A stretch of 64,000 nucleotides of DNA, taken from the NCBI GenBank assembly GCA_028284635.1, contig JANQRJ010000099.1:60686-124685 (forward strand). Direction: 5' to 3'. Positions 36,171-45,798 of the stretch are shown here, one piece after another. The position numbers and the translations under genes are program-made. How positions within the stretch are numbered: the stretch's first letter is position 1; each line of letters begins with the position of its first letter. The notes under the pieces are model-generated. The model did no database searches and was not told where the DNA came from. It saw only the letters and a program-made list of their open reading frames with translations. The stretch comes from Pelagicoccus sp. (GTDB taxonomy: Bacteria; Verrucomicrobiota; Verrucomicrobiia; Opitutales; Opitutaceae).

Positions 36171-37193
36171 CTACAAGCTCTTCGCAACCTCTTTGGCGAA
36201 GTAGGTCAGGATCACATCCGCGCCCGCGCGCTTGATGGCGAGTAGAGATTCGTCTCGCGTCTTCTCATAGTCGAGCCAGCCAAGCTGGGCAGCAGCATGG
36301 ATCTGAGCGTACTCGCCGGAAACCTGATAGGCCGCAACAGGGACCTCCGAGGCATCGCGAAGCTCGCGAACGATATCGAGGTACGCCCCGGCCGGCTTGA
36401 CCATCACGAAATCAGCGCCTTCTTCCTCGTCCATCAAAGCATCCATGATCGCCTCGCGACGGTTTGCCGGGTCGAGCTGGTACGTCTTCTTGTCCAATAG
36501 CGTTGTGCCTGCAGCCGAAGCGCTGCCGACAGCCTCCCGATAAGGCCCATAGTAGGCAGAGGCAAATTTGGCGGAATAGGCCATGATCGCCGTGCTCTCG
36601 AATCCCTCTTCGTCCAGCGTTTCCCGGATCGCCCCTACCCTGCCGTCCATCATGTCGGACGGCGCCACGATATCCACACCCGCCTCGGCCTGCAAAGTCG
36701 CCATGCGGCAAAGTCGCTGCACGGTAGCGTCGTTGAGCACGTCTTTTCCGTCGGGCGAAAGCACGCCGTCATGACCATGCGAGGTATAGGGATCCAAAGC
36801 GACATCGGTGATAACGGAGATCTGCGGCGCATCGCGTTTGATCGCCCGCACGGCCCGCAAGACCAGGGAGTCTGGGTTCTCGGCTTCGGAACCGAGCGGA
36901 TCCTTCAAACTAGGATCTATGAAAGGAAAGATCGCCACCGCTTTCACGCCCAGTTCCGAAAGCTCGCGGCATTCGGCTACCAGATCGGCAATGCCGAGCC
37001 GAAACAGCCCCGGCATGCTGCCCACCGGTTGCTTCTCTCCCTCGCCATCCATCACAATGAGTGGAGCGATCAGATCGTCCACCCCAACGCGGGTCTCTCG
37101 AACCATGGCCCTAAGCGACGCGTTGCGGCGCAGGCGTCTTGGGCGCCTGAGCAGATCCAGCTTGAAATCCATACCCTTATCGGAACTGTTCAT
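36171..37193 (-). CDS. hemB: Porphobilinogen synthase (delta-aminolevulinate dehydratase)
   Basis: Condenses two 5-aminolevulinates to porphobilinogen. 340 residues with RRPRRLRRNASLRAMVRET, PLIVMDGEGEKQPVGSMPGL, active-site lysines in YSAKFASAYYGPYREA and FVMVKPAGAYLDIV. The metal segment reads ALDPYTSHGHDGVL, with Asp where zinc enzymes have the cysteine cluster, so this is the magnesium-type enzyme. Divergent from cysS with 62 bp between starts; the next haem enzyme after hemL. Confidence 0.96.
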   Translation of the reverse strand: MNSSDKGMDFKLDLLRRPRRLRRNASLRAMVRETRVGVDDLIAPLIVMDGEGEKQPVGSMPGLFRLGIADLVAECRELSELGVKAVAIFPFIDPSLKDPLGSEAENPDSLVLRAVRAIKRDAPQISVITDVALDPYTSHGHDGVLSPDGKDVLNDATVQRLCRMATLQAEAGVDIVAPSDMMDGRVGAIRETLDEEGFESTAIMAYSAKFASAYYGPYREAVGSASAAGTTLLDKKTYQLDPANRREAIMDALMDEEEGADFVMVKPAGAYLDIVRELRDASEVPVAAYQVSGEYAQIHAAAQLGWLDYEKTRDESLLAIKRAGADVILTYFAKEVAKSL

Positions 37194-37255
37194 AAGCTTT
37201 TCCGAAAACTGGGCCCAGCCACCCTGGCAGGCAACCGAAACCTTTCCACCCTTCC

Positions 37256-38674
37256 ATGTCAGAAGTCAGCTTTCACAACACCCTTACCCGCGCAGTCGAA
37301 CCCGTCATCCCGCAACGAGGAGATACCGTCGGCATGTACTGCTGCGGACTGACTGTCTACGATCGCGGGCACATCGGAAACTTCCGCACCTTCCTCCTCC
37401 AGGACGTTATGGTCCGGACACTAAGCGTCGCCGGACTCAAGGTCAGACACGTCCGGAATCTCACCGACGTCGATGACAAGACGATCGCCCAATCCATCCA
37501 GGAAGGCCGTAGCCTGAAGGAGCTCACCGAGCATTGGACCGACGTCTTTCACCGCGACTGCCAACGCCTGAACATGCTGCCCCCGAAGATCGAGCCCAAG
37601 GCCACGGAACACGTCGCAGAGCAGATAGCCATGATCGAAAAGCTCGTCGCCTCCGGCCACGCTTACGCCTCGGAAGACGGCTCGGTCTACTTCCGCGTGT
37701 CCTCGTTCGACGGATACGGAAAGCTCTCCCGCCTCAAGGAACGCGAACTGTTAACCGACAGCTCCGAATCCGACCCCATCGACAGCGATGAATACGAGCG
37801 CGACTCCCTAGCCGACTTCGTCATGTGGAAGAGCCGCAAGCCCACCGACGGCGACGTCTTTTGGGACAGCCCCTGGGGCGAGGGCCGCCCGGGCTGGCAC
37901 ATCGAGTGTTCCGCCATGGCCATGAAGTACCTCGGCGACCACCTCGACATCCACAGCGGCGGCGTCGACCTCATCTTCCCCCACCACGAGAACGAGATCG
38001 CCCAGTCCGAGTGCTCCTGCAACGTCAAGTTCTTCAATCACTGGATACACACCGCCCATCTTCTCGTCGACGGCCAGAAGATGTCCAAGAGCCTCGGCAA
38101 CTTCTACACGGTCGACGACATCGAGGCCAAGGGCTTTACCCCGGTCGTCCTGCGCTACGCCCTCACCAGCGGCCACTACCGCCAGACCATCAACTTCACC
38201 GAAGGCTCGCTCGGCGCCGCCCAAAGCGCTCTACTCCGCCTGAGAAAGTTCTCCGACGAACTGCTGGCGGCCAGCGGAATCGAACGCCCAAGCCTGCTCA
38301 AGGAGATCGCGAAGAACCGTCACGCCGACTCCACTTGGGGCCCTTTCCAAGACGCCTGGGACAAGCTCCGCCAGGATCTCAACACCTCCGGCGCCCTCGG
38401 CGCCATCTTCAGCGCCATGAAGAGCAAGCCCGGCCCCGAAGCCACCATCCCCTTCCACAAGCTCGTCTACGCCCTCGGCTACGACCTCGACGCGGTCGTC
38501 GTCGAAAAGCCAAAAGCCGAAGCCCCAGAAGAAATCAAAGCCCTCGCCCAGCGCCGCTGGGAAGCAAAGCAATCGAAGGACTGGCCCACCGCCGATGCCC
38601 TGCGGGGCGAACTCGAAGCCGCCGGCTGGAAGGCCCTCGACCGCAAGGACGGCTACGATCTGGAGCAACTCTAA
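37256..38674 (+). CDS. cysS: Cysteinyl-tRNA synthetase
   Basis: Class I synthetase, 472 residues. MYCCGLTVYDRGHIGNFRTF holds the first zinc Cys and the HIGN nucleotide motif (39-42). PGWHIECSAMAMKYLGDHLD and IHSGGVDLIFPHHENEIAQS carry the remaining zinc ligands and cysteine pocket. KMSKS is at 275-279. The DALR anticodon domain follows. No Shine-Dalgarno sequence. A hairpin-rich stretch follows the stop. Confidence 0.97.
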   Translation: MSEVSFHNTLTRAVEPVIPQRGDTVGMYCCGLTVYDRGHIGNFRTFLLQDVMVRTLSVAGLKVRHVRNLTDVDDKTIAQSIQEGRSLKELTEHWTDVFHRDCQRLNMLPPKIEPKATEHVAEQIAMIEKLVASGHAYASEDGSVYFRVSSFDGYGKLSRLKERELLTDSSESDPIDSDEYERDSLADFVMWKSRKPTDGDVFWDSPWGEGRPGWHIECSAMAMKYLGDHLDIHSGGVDLIFPHHENEIAQSECSCNVKFFNHWIHTAHLLVDGQKMSKSLGNFYTVDDIEAKGFTPVVLRYALTSGHYRQTINFTEGSLGAAQSALLRLRKFSDELLAASGIERPSLLKEIAKNRHADSTWGPFQDAWDKLRQDLNTSGALGAIFSAMKSKPGPEATIPFHKLVYALGYDLDAVVVEKPKAEAPEEIKALAQRRWEAKQSKDWPTADALRGELEAAGWKALDRKDGYDLEQL

Positions 38675-38680
38675 ATGGAG

Positions 38681-38840
38681 GGGCGGCATCTTGCCGCCCA
38701 CCCCCAAGCCCACTCTCCCAGAGGCTGGACTTCCCTGTCCTAAGCCAAGTCGAAGGAAGTCCGACCCGAGGAGTCCACGTCCATCTGGAGGGACACTGTC
38801 CCTTTGAAAGCCTGAGCCTGCCGAATGGCCAGTGTCCTAA
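38681..38840. repeat. Cluster of three small hairpins in the 346-bp cysS to 39021 gap
   Basis: GGGCGGCATCTTGCCGCCC (38681-38699) may end the cysS transcript. GGACTTCC/GGAAGTCC (38727/38755) and GGACACTG/CAGTGTCC (38791/38830) form looser stems. From 38840 to 39020 I see no gene or clear signal. Confidence 0.6.
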
Positions 38841-39020
38841 CCCCACCCCCATTACAGGCACGCACACCCTCCTCAAATCCCACCCCGCTCAGCATGAACA
38901 TTTCTTCCTAAATAATAGCGCATTCATGCCGAGGACATCTCGGAGGGCGACGCCGATCCTCGTACCTCCATCCGTCAAGCAAATCGAAAGCGCCCAGACC
39001 CATTCGAGCAACCACTAACC

Positions 39021-41753
39021 ATGTCTCCCTTTTTCAGAACTCTGCTCTTCGGAGCGCTCGCATTGTTCACGGGGGCGGCGGCACTGGGACAGTATTCCGA
39101 TATTTGGGGAACTTCCTACGGAGGAGGCAGCCAAGATTGCGGCTACCTTTTCAGCATGGCTGCCGATGGCAGCAGTTTTGAGATCGTGCACCATTTCGAA
39201 GGCGGACTCCACGGCCAATGGCCCAACGGCGCCCTGACCGAAGGTGCCGACAAGCGGCTCTACGGGATCACCGCCGCGGGCGGCGCCCACGACAAGGGCG
39301 TCATCTATTCCTACGATCCGCAGCGCGAGGTCTTCACGCTCGAACATCATCCCGACATCTACATCGGCCAACAATTCCTCCTGGCTCCGGACGGAAAGCT
39401 CTACGTCATGTCCACCGAGAGCCGCGGCTCCCTCTACGCCTACGACCCGGTAGCCCGTTCCTTAGACCTCGTCTACGACTATCCCATCGCAGAAGGCCGC
39501 AGCCCCTTTACCGAACCCAATCTTCTTCTGGTAGACAATCACCTGATTATCGGCACGACCTACAGCGGAGGCGACCTAGACAAAGGCGTGCTGTTCAAGT
39601 ACGACCTGACAACCGAAACCTGGAGCGTCCTCCACAGCTTTGGAGCCGAAGGAGGCCGAAGCCCCTCGCCCACCCTCGCGCTGCAAGGACGCCGCATTTA
39701 CGGCTCCACCCTGTGGGGTGGCGATTCCGGACGCGGCGCCCTGTTCTCCTATGACCTCGACTCAAGCGCATTCAGCGAAGAGGTCCATTTCGTCGCTGAA
39801 CACAGCTGGGCAGCAGGCATCGCCGTTGGCCCTGACGGAAACCTCTACCTGCAGTCACCAACCGGAGGAGCCAACTACCACGGCGGCGCGCTCCGATATA
39901 ATCCCATCTCCAAAAGCCTGGAAATCGTCCACAGTTTTCCCACCTCCGGCACCAATATCACAACCGGTTCCTTCATCACAACCTGGGCCGGGCGACTATA
40001 CGGCGTCACTCGCTACGGCGGCTCAGGCTCAGGTCTAGGCACCATTTACGAGATCGATACGACGACCGATAGCATCACCCAACGACAAAGCTTCAACGAC
40101 GGCTTCCCCTACGAATCTCGATTGTTAGAAGTCGGCGAACGCCCCGTCACATCCGTCGCCATCCAGGCGCCCGCTACCAGCATCGATATCGACGACGGCA
40201 CACTAGCCCTAAGCGCGACCCTGCTCCCCAACGAAGCCGCCAATCAGCCCGTCGTGTGGTCGGTCGACAACCCCTCCGTAGCCACGATCGACGCCAATGG
40301 ACTGCTTACCGCCACCAGCAACGGGAGCGTCGTCGTCACCGCGACAGCCAACTACGGTCTAGGCGTCGACGACACCATCGCCATCTCCGTGACCAACCAG
40401 GACGGCATCGCCCCGGCAATCCCCGTCGAATCCCTCTCCCTCAGCCACCCGCAGGTGTTTTTCACCGCCTACGGCGACACCCAGCAACTCGCCGCCGAAG
40501 CCTTCCCCTCCAACGCCAGTGACCAGAGCGTGACATGGCAAAGCTCCAACCCAAGCGTAGCGACCGTATCCACGACAGGACTACTGCAAGCCATCGGCAC
40601 AGGAACCACTACCATCACAGCCACCGCTCAAGACGGCTCCGGCGCCTCCTCAAACCTCTTGGTATCCGTCACGCAACTCGTCACCTCGCTCGCCATCACC
40701 CCCTCCACGACCACCCTTGATCAGCCAGGGCAGACCATCGACTTCGACGTCATCGTCTCGCCCGACAACGCAAGCAATCCGGAAGTAACGTGGTCCATAA
40801 ACAACATCACCGCATCCATCGATGCCGACGGCGTGCTGACCCCACTTGGCAACGGGACCATCATCGTGACAGCCACCGCCACAGACGGCTCCCTCGTCAC
40901 CGCCACCCGCGAGCTCCTCATGTCCAACCAATACACGCCGGTCCAAGTCATAAACGCCTATGTAACCACCTCGTTCTCCACCCGATCGACTATAAATGAA
41001 AACCTCGGTACGCTGCAAATGCAGGTCGGGCATTTCCCACTCGACGCCACGGACCCCTCCATTACCTGGACCTCGTCAGTCCCTTCCGTCGCCACAGTTG
41101 ACTCGAACGGGCTCGTGACCGCCTTGCAAAACGGCATCACCAATATAACGGCGACCTCCGCAGACGGCCCCTCCGACACCCACGAAATACTCGTTTTCAA
41201 CCAAGAGGCCGGTCCGGTGACAGCCACTTCCATAACCATCGATCCTCAATCCGCCGCCATCTACCGACCAGGAGGCACGCTGCAAGCCACCGCCACGATC
41301 CTCCCCGAAGACGCCGCAGAAACTCAAGTCACTTGGGTCATGATCGGAGACCACGCGAACATCTCCAATGACGGACTCATCGCCGCCCTCTCCGACGGCA
41401 CTGTCCATTTCCTTGCCCAAACTCGAAACATCTACGGCAATACGGTCCAAAGCGCCCTCGTCACGCTGAACATCACCAACCAAGACTTATCCCCCACCCT
41501 AGAGAACCTTTCGATCAGCACCGGCGCCGGCAAAATCCGCCTCATCCACACCCGCTTCCTCCCGCCCCCCAACGTCTCCCCACAATACAAAACCTCGACC
41601 AACCTCCTCGAATGGACCCCGCTAGTCGAAGACACTGACTTCACAATACTCAGCTCCACCGACCAAGGCAACGGCACCGAAATCCTCGTAGTCGAGCTAA
41701 CCGACGAGCCCCTCACACACTACTTCCTAACCTGGCAGAGCCAGAGCCAATAG
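39021..41753 (+). CDS. Secreted GloVer-repeat and Ig-like (BIG2) domain protein
   Basis: 910 residues with a Sec signal (about 1-23, LFGALALFTGAAALGQ). Residues about 28-375 hold repeats of the choice-of-anchor GloVer type: GTSYGGGSQDCGYLFSMAAD, LYGITAAGGAHDKGVIYSYD, IIGTTYSGGDLDKGVLFKYD, IYGSTLWGGDSGRGALFSYD. From about 375 to 820 come five bacterial Ig-like domains, each with a WSVDNPSVATIDANGLLTA-like strand pair. The last 90 residues resemble a C-terminal region of verrucomicrobial secreted proteins (TSTNLLEWTPL). Predicted surface or extracellular, with adhesion or polymer binding as possible roles. Its last codons are part of a block duplicated at 51402. Confidence 0.87.
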   Translation: MSPFFRTLLFGALALFTGAAALGQYSDIWGTSYGGGSQDCGYLFSMAADGSSFEIVHHFEGGLHGQWPNGALTEGADKRLYGITAAGGAHDKGVIYSYDPQREVFTLEHHPDIYIGQQFLLAPDGKLYVMSTESRGSLYAYDPVARSLDLVYDYPIAEGRSPFTEPNLLLVDNHLIIGTTYSGGDLDKGVLFKYDLTTETWSVLHSFGAEGGRSPSPTLALQGRRIYGSTLWGGDSGRGALFSYDLDSSAFSEEVHFVAEHSWAAGIAVGPDGNLYLQSPTGGANYHGGALRYNPISKSLEIVHSFPTSGTNITTGSFITTWAGRLYGVTRYGGSGSGLGTIYEIDTTTDSITQRQSFNDGFPYESRLLEVGERPVTSVAIQAPATSIDIDDGTLALSATLLPNEAANQPVVWSVDNPSVATIDANGLLTATSNGSVVVTATANYGLGVDDTIAISVTNQDGIAPAIPVESLSLSHPQVFFTAYGDTQQLAAEAFPSNASDQSVTWQSSNPSVATVSTTGLLQAIGTGTTTITATAQDGSGASSNLLVSVTQLVTSLAITPSTTTLDQPGQTIDFDVIVSPDNASNPEVTWSINNITASIDADGVLTPLGNGTIIVTATATDGSLVTATRELLMSNQYTPVQVINAYVTTSFSTRSTINENLGTLQMQVGHFPLDATDPSITWTSSVPSVATVDSNGLVTALQNGITNITATSADGPSDTHEILVFNQEAGPVTATSITIDPQSAAIYRPGGTLQATATILPEDAAETQVTWVMIGDHANISNDGLIAALSDGTVHFLAQTRNIYGNTVQSALVTLNITNQDLSPTLENLSISTGAGKIRLIHTRFLPPPNVSPQYKTSTNLLEWTPLVEDTDFTILSSTDQGNGTEILVVELTDEPLTHYFLTWQSQSQ

Positions 41754-41873
41754 GCGTTTAGTCTGTCCTTCGACGGGCTCAGGATCTGCGATAGGCGTTT
41801 AGGTTTCTCAAGCTACCGACTAATAAGCTCCCCTGTGACGTGACTGCGAATACACGCAAAAACGTCGCTACGC
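41726..41873. repeat. Dispersed ~150-bp block, copy 1
   Basis: Shares CTGGCAGAGCCAGAGCCAA, TAGGCGTT(T/C)AGTCTGTCC, GGCGTTTAG.TTTCTCAAGC and CTGCGAATACACGCAAAAAC with 51402-51558, in the same order and orientation. It starts inside the last codons of the 910-residue protein. Confidence 0.85.
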
Positions 41874-41885
41874 GCCGCTGCTCGA

Positions 41886-41965
41886 TCTCTGGGAACGCGG
41901 GCGGCCCGCCCGCAATTCGCATAATCTTAGACTGCTGCGGGCGCCGCCGCCCGCGTTCCCAGAGA
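41886..41965. repeat. REP-like hairpin, GGGAACGCGGGCGG family, copy 2
   Basis: TCTCTGGGAACGCGGGCGGC on the left and CCGCCCGCGTTCCCAGAGA on the right, with an internal CCGCCCGC/GCGGGCGC stem. Same family as 1440-1508. It lies 77 bp upstream of the HTH gene of the hipBA-like pair. Confidence 0.87.
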
Positions 41966-42041
41966 TTACATTCCATTTTAAGAGTTGTTTTTTCAAACAA
42001 AAACCTCATTAACCCACATAAAAGTTTTATTTTAAGCTTTT

Positions 42042-42320
42042 ATGAAACCTGAAAAGACTATCATCAGACTTGGCGAAAAAGGTAAGCAACTCCGTATCGA
42101 CCTGGAACTGAAACAAGACGAGCTTGCCCGAAACGCGGGCGTCAGCTTAAGCACCGTCAAGTCCTTCGAAGCCGGCAAGTCGATCAGCCTGGCCAACTTC
42201 GCGAAAATCATCTCCCAGCTTGGCTGTCTCGAAAACCTCGAAAAAGCGATCCCAGAGGTCGCCCCAAATCCGCTGGACCTCATGAAGCTCGAGGGCAAGG
42301 CGCGTCAACGCGTTCGCTAA
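42042..42320 (+). CDS. HipB-like antitoxin, XRE helix-turn-helix
   Basis: 92 residues. The helix-turn-helix is at about 22-55 (LELKQDELARNAGVSLSTVK, then SFEAGKSISLANFAKIISQL). It is the DNA-binding antitoxin and autorepressor of a hipBA-type module, followed after two bases by the HipA-like kinase. The AT-rich upstream 60 bp (TTTTAAGAGTTGTTTTTTCA) probably holds the promoter/operator; I could not define operator repeats. Confidence 0.87.
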   Translation: MKPEKTIIRLGEKGKQLRIDLELKQDELARNAGVSLSTVKSFEAGKSISLANFAKIISQLGCLENLEKAIPEVAPNPLDLMKLEGKARQRVR

Positions 42321-42322
42321 CG

Positions 42323-43636
42323 GTGGCCCACGATCTCGCCAACGTTCTTTATCGCGGCCAACGCATAGCCGCCGTCTATTGGGACGCTCCCAAAGGCTGC
42401 GCCAGTTTTCGCTACGATCCCTCCTTCATCGAAAGCGGCATCGAACTTTCGCCGCTCAAGCTGCCGCTAGCCAATCGCACCTATCAATTCGCCAGCCTTG
42501 ACGAATCCTATCAGGGCCTCCCCGGACTGCTCGCCGACTGCCTGCCAGACACCTTCGGCAATGCCTTGATCGACGAATGGCTACGCAGCCAAGGACGCTC
42601 GCCCATCGACTTCAACCCCGTCGAGCGTCTCTGCTACATGGGAAAGCGGAGCATGGGCGCCCTGGAATTCGAGCCCGCCCTCGCCAATGGAAGCAACCAA
42701 TCTCAAAGCATTGAAATCGATCGTCTCGTCGATCTCGCAAGCAAGGCGCTTTCCATAAAGGAAGGCCTCGCCACACATCTCGACGACAAGGAGGGCCTAA
42801 GGCAGATCCTACAAGTGGGCACTTCCGCAGGCGGCGCCCGCGCCAAAGCTGTAGTCGCCCGGAACGAAGGCACAGGCGAAGTCCGCTCCGGGCAGAGCGA
42901 CTGCCCGCCCGGATTCTCTCACTGGCTGCTGAAATTCGATGGCGTCGATTCCTCCTTCGACGGCGTGCGCGATCCGCAAGGGTATGGAAAGATCGAATAC
43001 GCTTACCATCTCATGGCAAGAAAGGCTGGTATTGATATGGCCCCCTGTCGTCTTCTGAAGGAAAGCGGACGAGCCCACTTCATGACCCGACGCTTCGATC
43101 GCGACGCCAACGGCGGGAAAATCCACTACGCTTCTCTTTTCGGCATTGCCCACATGCCCTATCGAGCCCCCGGCACCCACTCCCATTCCTACGAGGACTT
43201 CTTCGAGGTCATCGAAGCCCTGCAGCTTCCAAAAACCGACGCGTTGCAAGCCTTCCACCGCATGGTCTTCAACATCCTCGCTCTCAACAAAGACGACCAT
43301 GTAAAGAACTCTGGCTTTCTCTTCGATGGCCACTGGCGGCTTTCTCCAGCCTTCGATCTCAGCTACGCCCATAACTCCGCGCCGGGAAAGTGGACCGCAA
43401 CCCAACAGCTTTCCGTTCGAGGAAAAAGAGAGAACATTCGCGTATCGGACTTGATCCAATTCGCCAAAAGCCACTCCCTAGCGACCCTACCGAAAATCAA
43501 GCAAATGATCGACCAAGTCACCCAAGCCATCCAAAGCTGGACAGCCTGCGCCCAAGAAGCCGGAGTAGACGAGACCACCGCCATGAAAATAGAAACCGCC
43601 CTCCACGACACCGCCCGCCGCGCCACCCAAACCTAA
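42323..43636 (+). CDS. HipA-family serine/threonine kinase toxin
   Basis: 437 residues from a GTG two bases after the antitoxin stop. HipA-type marks: an N-terminal subdomain LLADCLPDTFGNALIDEWLR, the Gly-rich loop VGTSAGGARAKAVVA near 165-180, SHWLLKFDGVDS, HFMTRRFDRD, LALNKDDHVKNSGFLFDG (catalytic Asp in the NKDDH segment) and WRLSPAFDLSYAHNS (metal Asp). HipA kinases phosphorylate glutamyl-tRNA synthetase or other targets and induce dormancy. Typical HipA proteins are about 440 residues, so this one looks intact. Neighbouring thrS is not part of the module. Confidence 0.92.
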   Translation: MAHDLANVLYRGQRIAAVYWDAPKGCASFRYDPSFIESGIELSPLKLPLANRTYQFASLDESYQGLPGLLADCLPDTFGNALIDEWLRSQGRSPIDFNPVERLCYMGKRSMGALEFEPALANGSNQSQSIEIDRLVDLASKALSIKEGLATHLDDKEGLRQILQVGTSAGGARAKAVVARNEGTGEVRSGQSDCPPGFSHWLLKFDGVDSSFDGVRDPQGYGKIEYAYHLMARKAGIDMAPCRLLKESGRAHFMTRRFDRDANGGKIHYASLFGIAHMPYRAPGTHSHSYEDFFEVIEALQLPKTDALQAFHRMVFNILALNKDDHVKNSGFLFDGHWRLSPAFDLSYAHNSAPGKWTATQQLSVRGKRENIRVSDLIQFAKSHSLATLPKIKQMIDQVTQAIQSWTACAQEAGVDETTAMKIETALHDTARRATQT

Positions 43637-43684
43637 ATCCTCCCCTTCAGCCTACAGCCTAAAGACCTTCAGCCTATTTCCCCC

Positions 43685-45517
43685 ATGAAAGAGCAAATGA
43701 CTCCCCTCGAAGAAATCCGCCACTCCGCCTCCCATGTGCTGGCCACCGCAGTGCTTCGCCTCTTCCCAGATGCGAAACTCGACATCGGACCTCCCACCGA
43801 CAGCGGCTTCTACTACGATTTCGACCTCGAGCATAAGTTCACCCACGAGGACCTCGAGAAGATCGAGGCCGAGATGAAGAAGGTCATCAAGGAGAACCAA
43901 CGCTTCGAACGACAGGAAGTCTCACGCGAAGAGGCGATCCGCATGATCGAGGAATTCGGCCAGGCCGAATACAAGCTCGGCCGACTCGCCGACATCCCCG
44001 AGGGCGACACCATCTCCTTCTACCGCAACGGCGAATTCCTCGACCTCTGCGCCGGCTCCCACGTCAACTACACCAAGAAGATCAAGGCCTTCAAGCTGCT
44101 CTCCGTGGCCGGAGCCTACCACCGAGGCGACGAGAGCAACAAGCAGCTCCAGCGCATCTACGGCACCGCCTTCGCCACCAAGGACGAGCTCGCCGCCTAC
44201 CTCGAGCAAGTCGAGGAAGCCCGCAAACGCGACCACCGCCGCGTGGGCAAGGACATGGGCCTCTTCCACATCGACGAAGCCGTCGGCCAAGGCCTCATCC
44301 TTTGGAAACCCAAGGGCAACACTGTCAGACAAGAGCTACAAGCCTTCATCATCGAGCAACTAGACAAGCAAGGCTACACTCAGGTCACCACCCCACACAT
44401 CGGCAAGCTCGATCTCTTCAAGACCTCCGGCCACTTCCCCTACTACCAAGAATCCCAGTTTCCACCCCTCATCGAGCGCGACTCCCTGCAAAGTCTCGCC
44501 ACAGAAAACGCCACTTGCTCGACCCTCACCAAACAACTCGAGACCGGCGACATCGACGGCTACCTCCTACGCCCGATGAACTGTCCCATGCACATCAAGA
44601 TCTACGATTCGGAGCCCCACTCCTATCGCGATCTTCCCGTGCGCCTCGCCGAGTTCGGCACCGTCTACCGCTGGGAGCAATCCGGCGAACTCAACGGCAT
44701 GACCCGCGTACGCGGCTTCACCCAAGACGACGCCCACATCTTTTGTACCGAGGAACAGCTGCAAGACGAAATCCAAGGCTGTCTCGATCTGGTCAAGATC
44801 GTCTTCGGCACCCTCGGCATGGAGGAGTACTCCGTGCGCGTCTCCCTCCGCGATCCCAACTCCGACAAATACGTGGGCGATCCAGAAGACTGGGCCAAGG
44901 CGGAATCCGCTCTGCGCGAAGCCGTCAAAACCCTCGGAGTTCCCTACGTCGAAGAGGAAGGGGAAGCCGCCTTCTACGGCCCCAAGATCGACTTCGTGGT
45001 CAAGGACGTCATTGGCCGCGAATGGCAGCTCGGAACCGTACAAGTCGACTACAACCTTCCTGTCCGCTTCGATATCAACTACATCGGTTCCGACAACAAG
45101 CCCCACCGCCCCGTCATGATCCATCGAGCTCCCTTCGGGTCCATGGAACGCTTCTGCGGGCTGCTTATCGAGCATTTCGGAGGCGACTTCCCCACCTGGC
45201 TCGCGCCAGAGCAGGTCCGCATCCTGCCCATCAGCGACAAGGTGGCCGACTACGCCGCAGAGCTCCTCGCCGATCTCAAGGCCGCCGGCGTCCGAGCCAC
45301 CGCCGACTTCAACTCCGAAAAGCTCGGAGCCAAGATCCGTCTCGCCGAACTCGACAAGGTGCCCAACACCCTAGTCGTCGGAGCTAAGGAAGCCGAAGAG
45401 CGAAAAGTTTCGGTGCGCAGCCGATTCGAAGGCGACCGCGGTTCGATGAGCTTCGCCGACTTCAAAGCCGATCTGCTCCAGCTGATAGAAAAGCGCCAGC
45501 TGCAGATAAAGAAGTAG
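43685..45517 (+). CDS. thrS: Threonyl-tRNA synthetase lacking the TGS domain
   Basis: 610 residues. It starts MKEQMTPLEEIRHSASHVLA, which corresponds to about residue 65 of the E. coli enzyme, so the N-terminal TGS domain is missing; the editing (SAD) domain is present (HSASHVLATA, DLCAGSHV). The class II core has motif 2 near EFGTVYRWEQSGELNGMTRV, the zinc Cys in RPMNCPMHIKIYDSEPHSYR, and motif 3 in RAPFGSMERFCGLLIEHF. The anticodon domain covers the last 100 residues. A roughly 25-residue insertion (RDSLQSLATENATCSTLTKQ region) precedes the zinc Cys. Upstream leader repeats CTTCAGCC words. Confidence 0.95.
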   Translation: MKEQMTPLEEIRHSASHVLATAVLRLFPDAKLDIGPPTDSGFYYDFDLEHKFTHEDLEKIEAEMKKVIKENQRFERQEVSREEAIRMIEEFGQAEYKLGRLADIPEGDTISFYRNGEFLDLCAGSHVNYTKKIKAFKLLSVAGAYHRGDESNKQLQRIYGTAFATKDELAAYLEQVEEARKRDHRRVGKDMGLFHIDEAVGQGLILWKPKGNTVRQELQAFIIEQLDKQGYTQVTTPHIGKLDLFKTSGHFPYYQESQFPPLIERDSLQSLATENATCSTLTKQLETGDIDGYLLRPMNCPMHIKIYDSEPHSYRDLPVRLAEFGTVYRWEQSGELNGMTRVRGFTQDDAHIFCTEEQLQDEIQGCLDLVKIVFGTLGMEEYSVRVSLRDPNSDKYVGDPEDWAKAESALREAVKTLGVPYVEEEGEAAFYGPKIDFVVKDVIGREWQLGTVQVDYNLPVRFDINYIGSDNKPHRPVMIHRAPFGSMERFCGLLIEHFGGDFPTWLAPEQVRILPISDKVADYAAELLADLKAAGVRATADFNSEKLGAKIRLAELDKVPNTLVVGAKEAEERKVSVRSRFEGDRGSMSFADFKADLLQLIEKRQLQIKK

Positions 45518-45621
45518 CCCAAAGAGCGAAGCCTGAAAACCGCGTCTGCTATCTTCTGCGCGTTTTTCGCTCCGCCGTAGGCTTTCGATACTTGCGAACG
45601 TGGCTACGGATCGCGCAACGG

Positions 45622-45646
45622 CCGCGGACTGAAGCTCCGCGCTACG
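45622..45646. repeat. Half copy of the TAGCGCGGAGCTTCAGCCCGCG repeat
   Basis: CCGCGGACTGAAGCTCCGCG plus CTACG matches one arm of the 8067/54081 elements with no clear partner. It lies in the 281-bp gap between thrS and the next gene; I see nothing else in that gap. Confidence 0.7.
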
Positions 45647-45798
45647 ACACAGCATGCTGTAAGCCTCCTGCGACGCGGCATGGCGACGAGTGTCATCCCC
45701 ACTCTCGCAACACGGAAGGCATGCCAAAACGCCAGTTGCTTTCCAGAAAGAATTAAGCTACGTGACAACACGAGCCGATACCCTAAGCTGAAAAGGAA

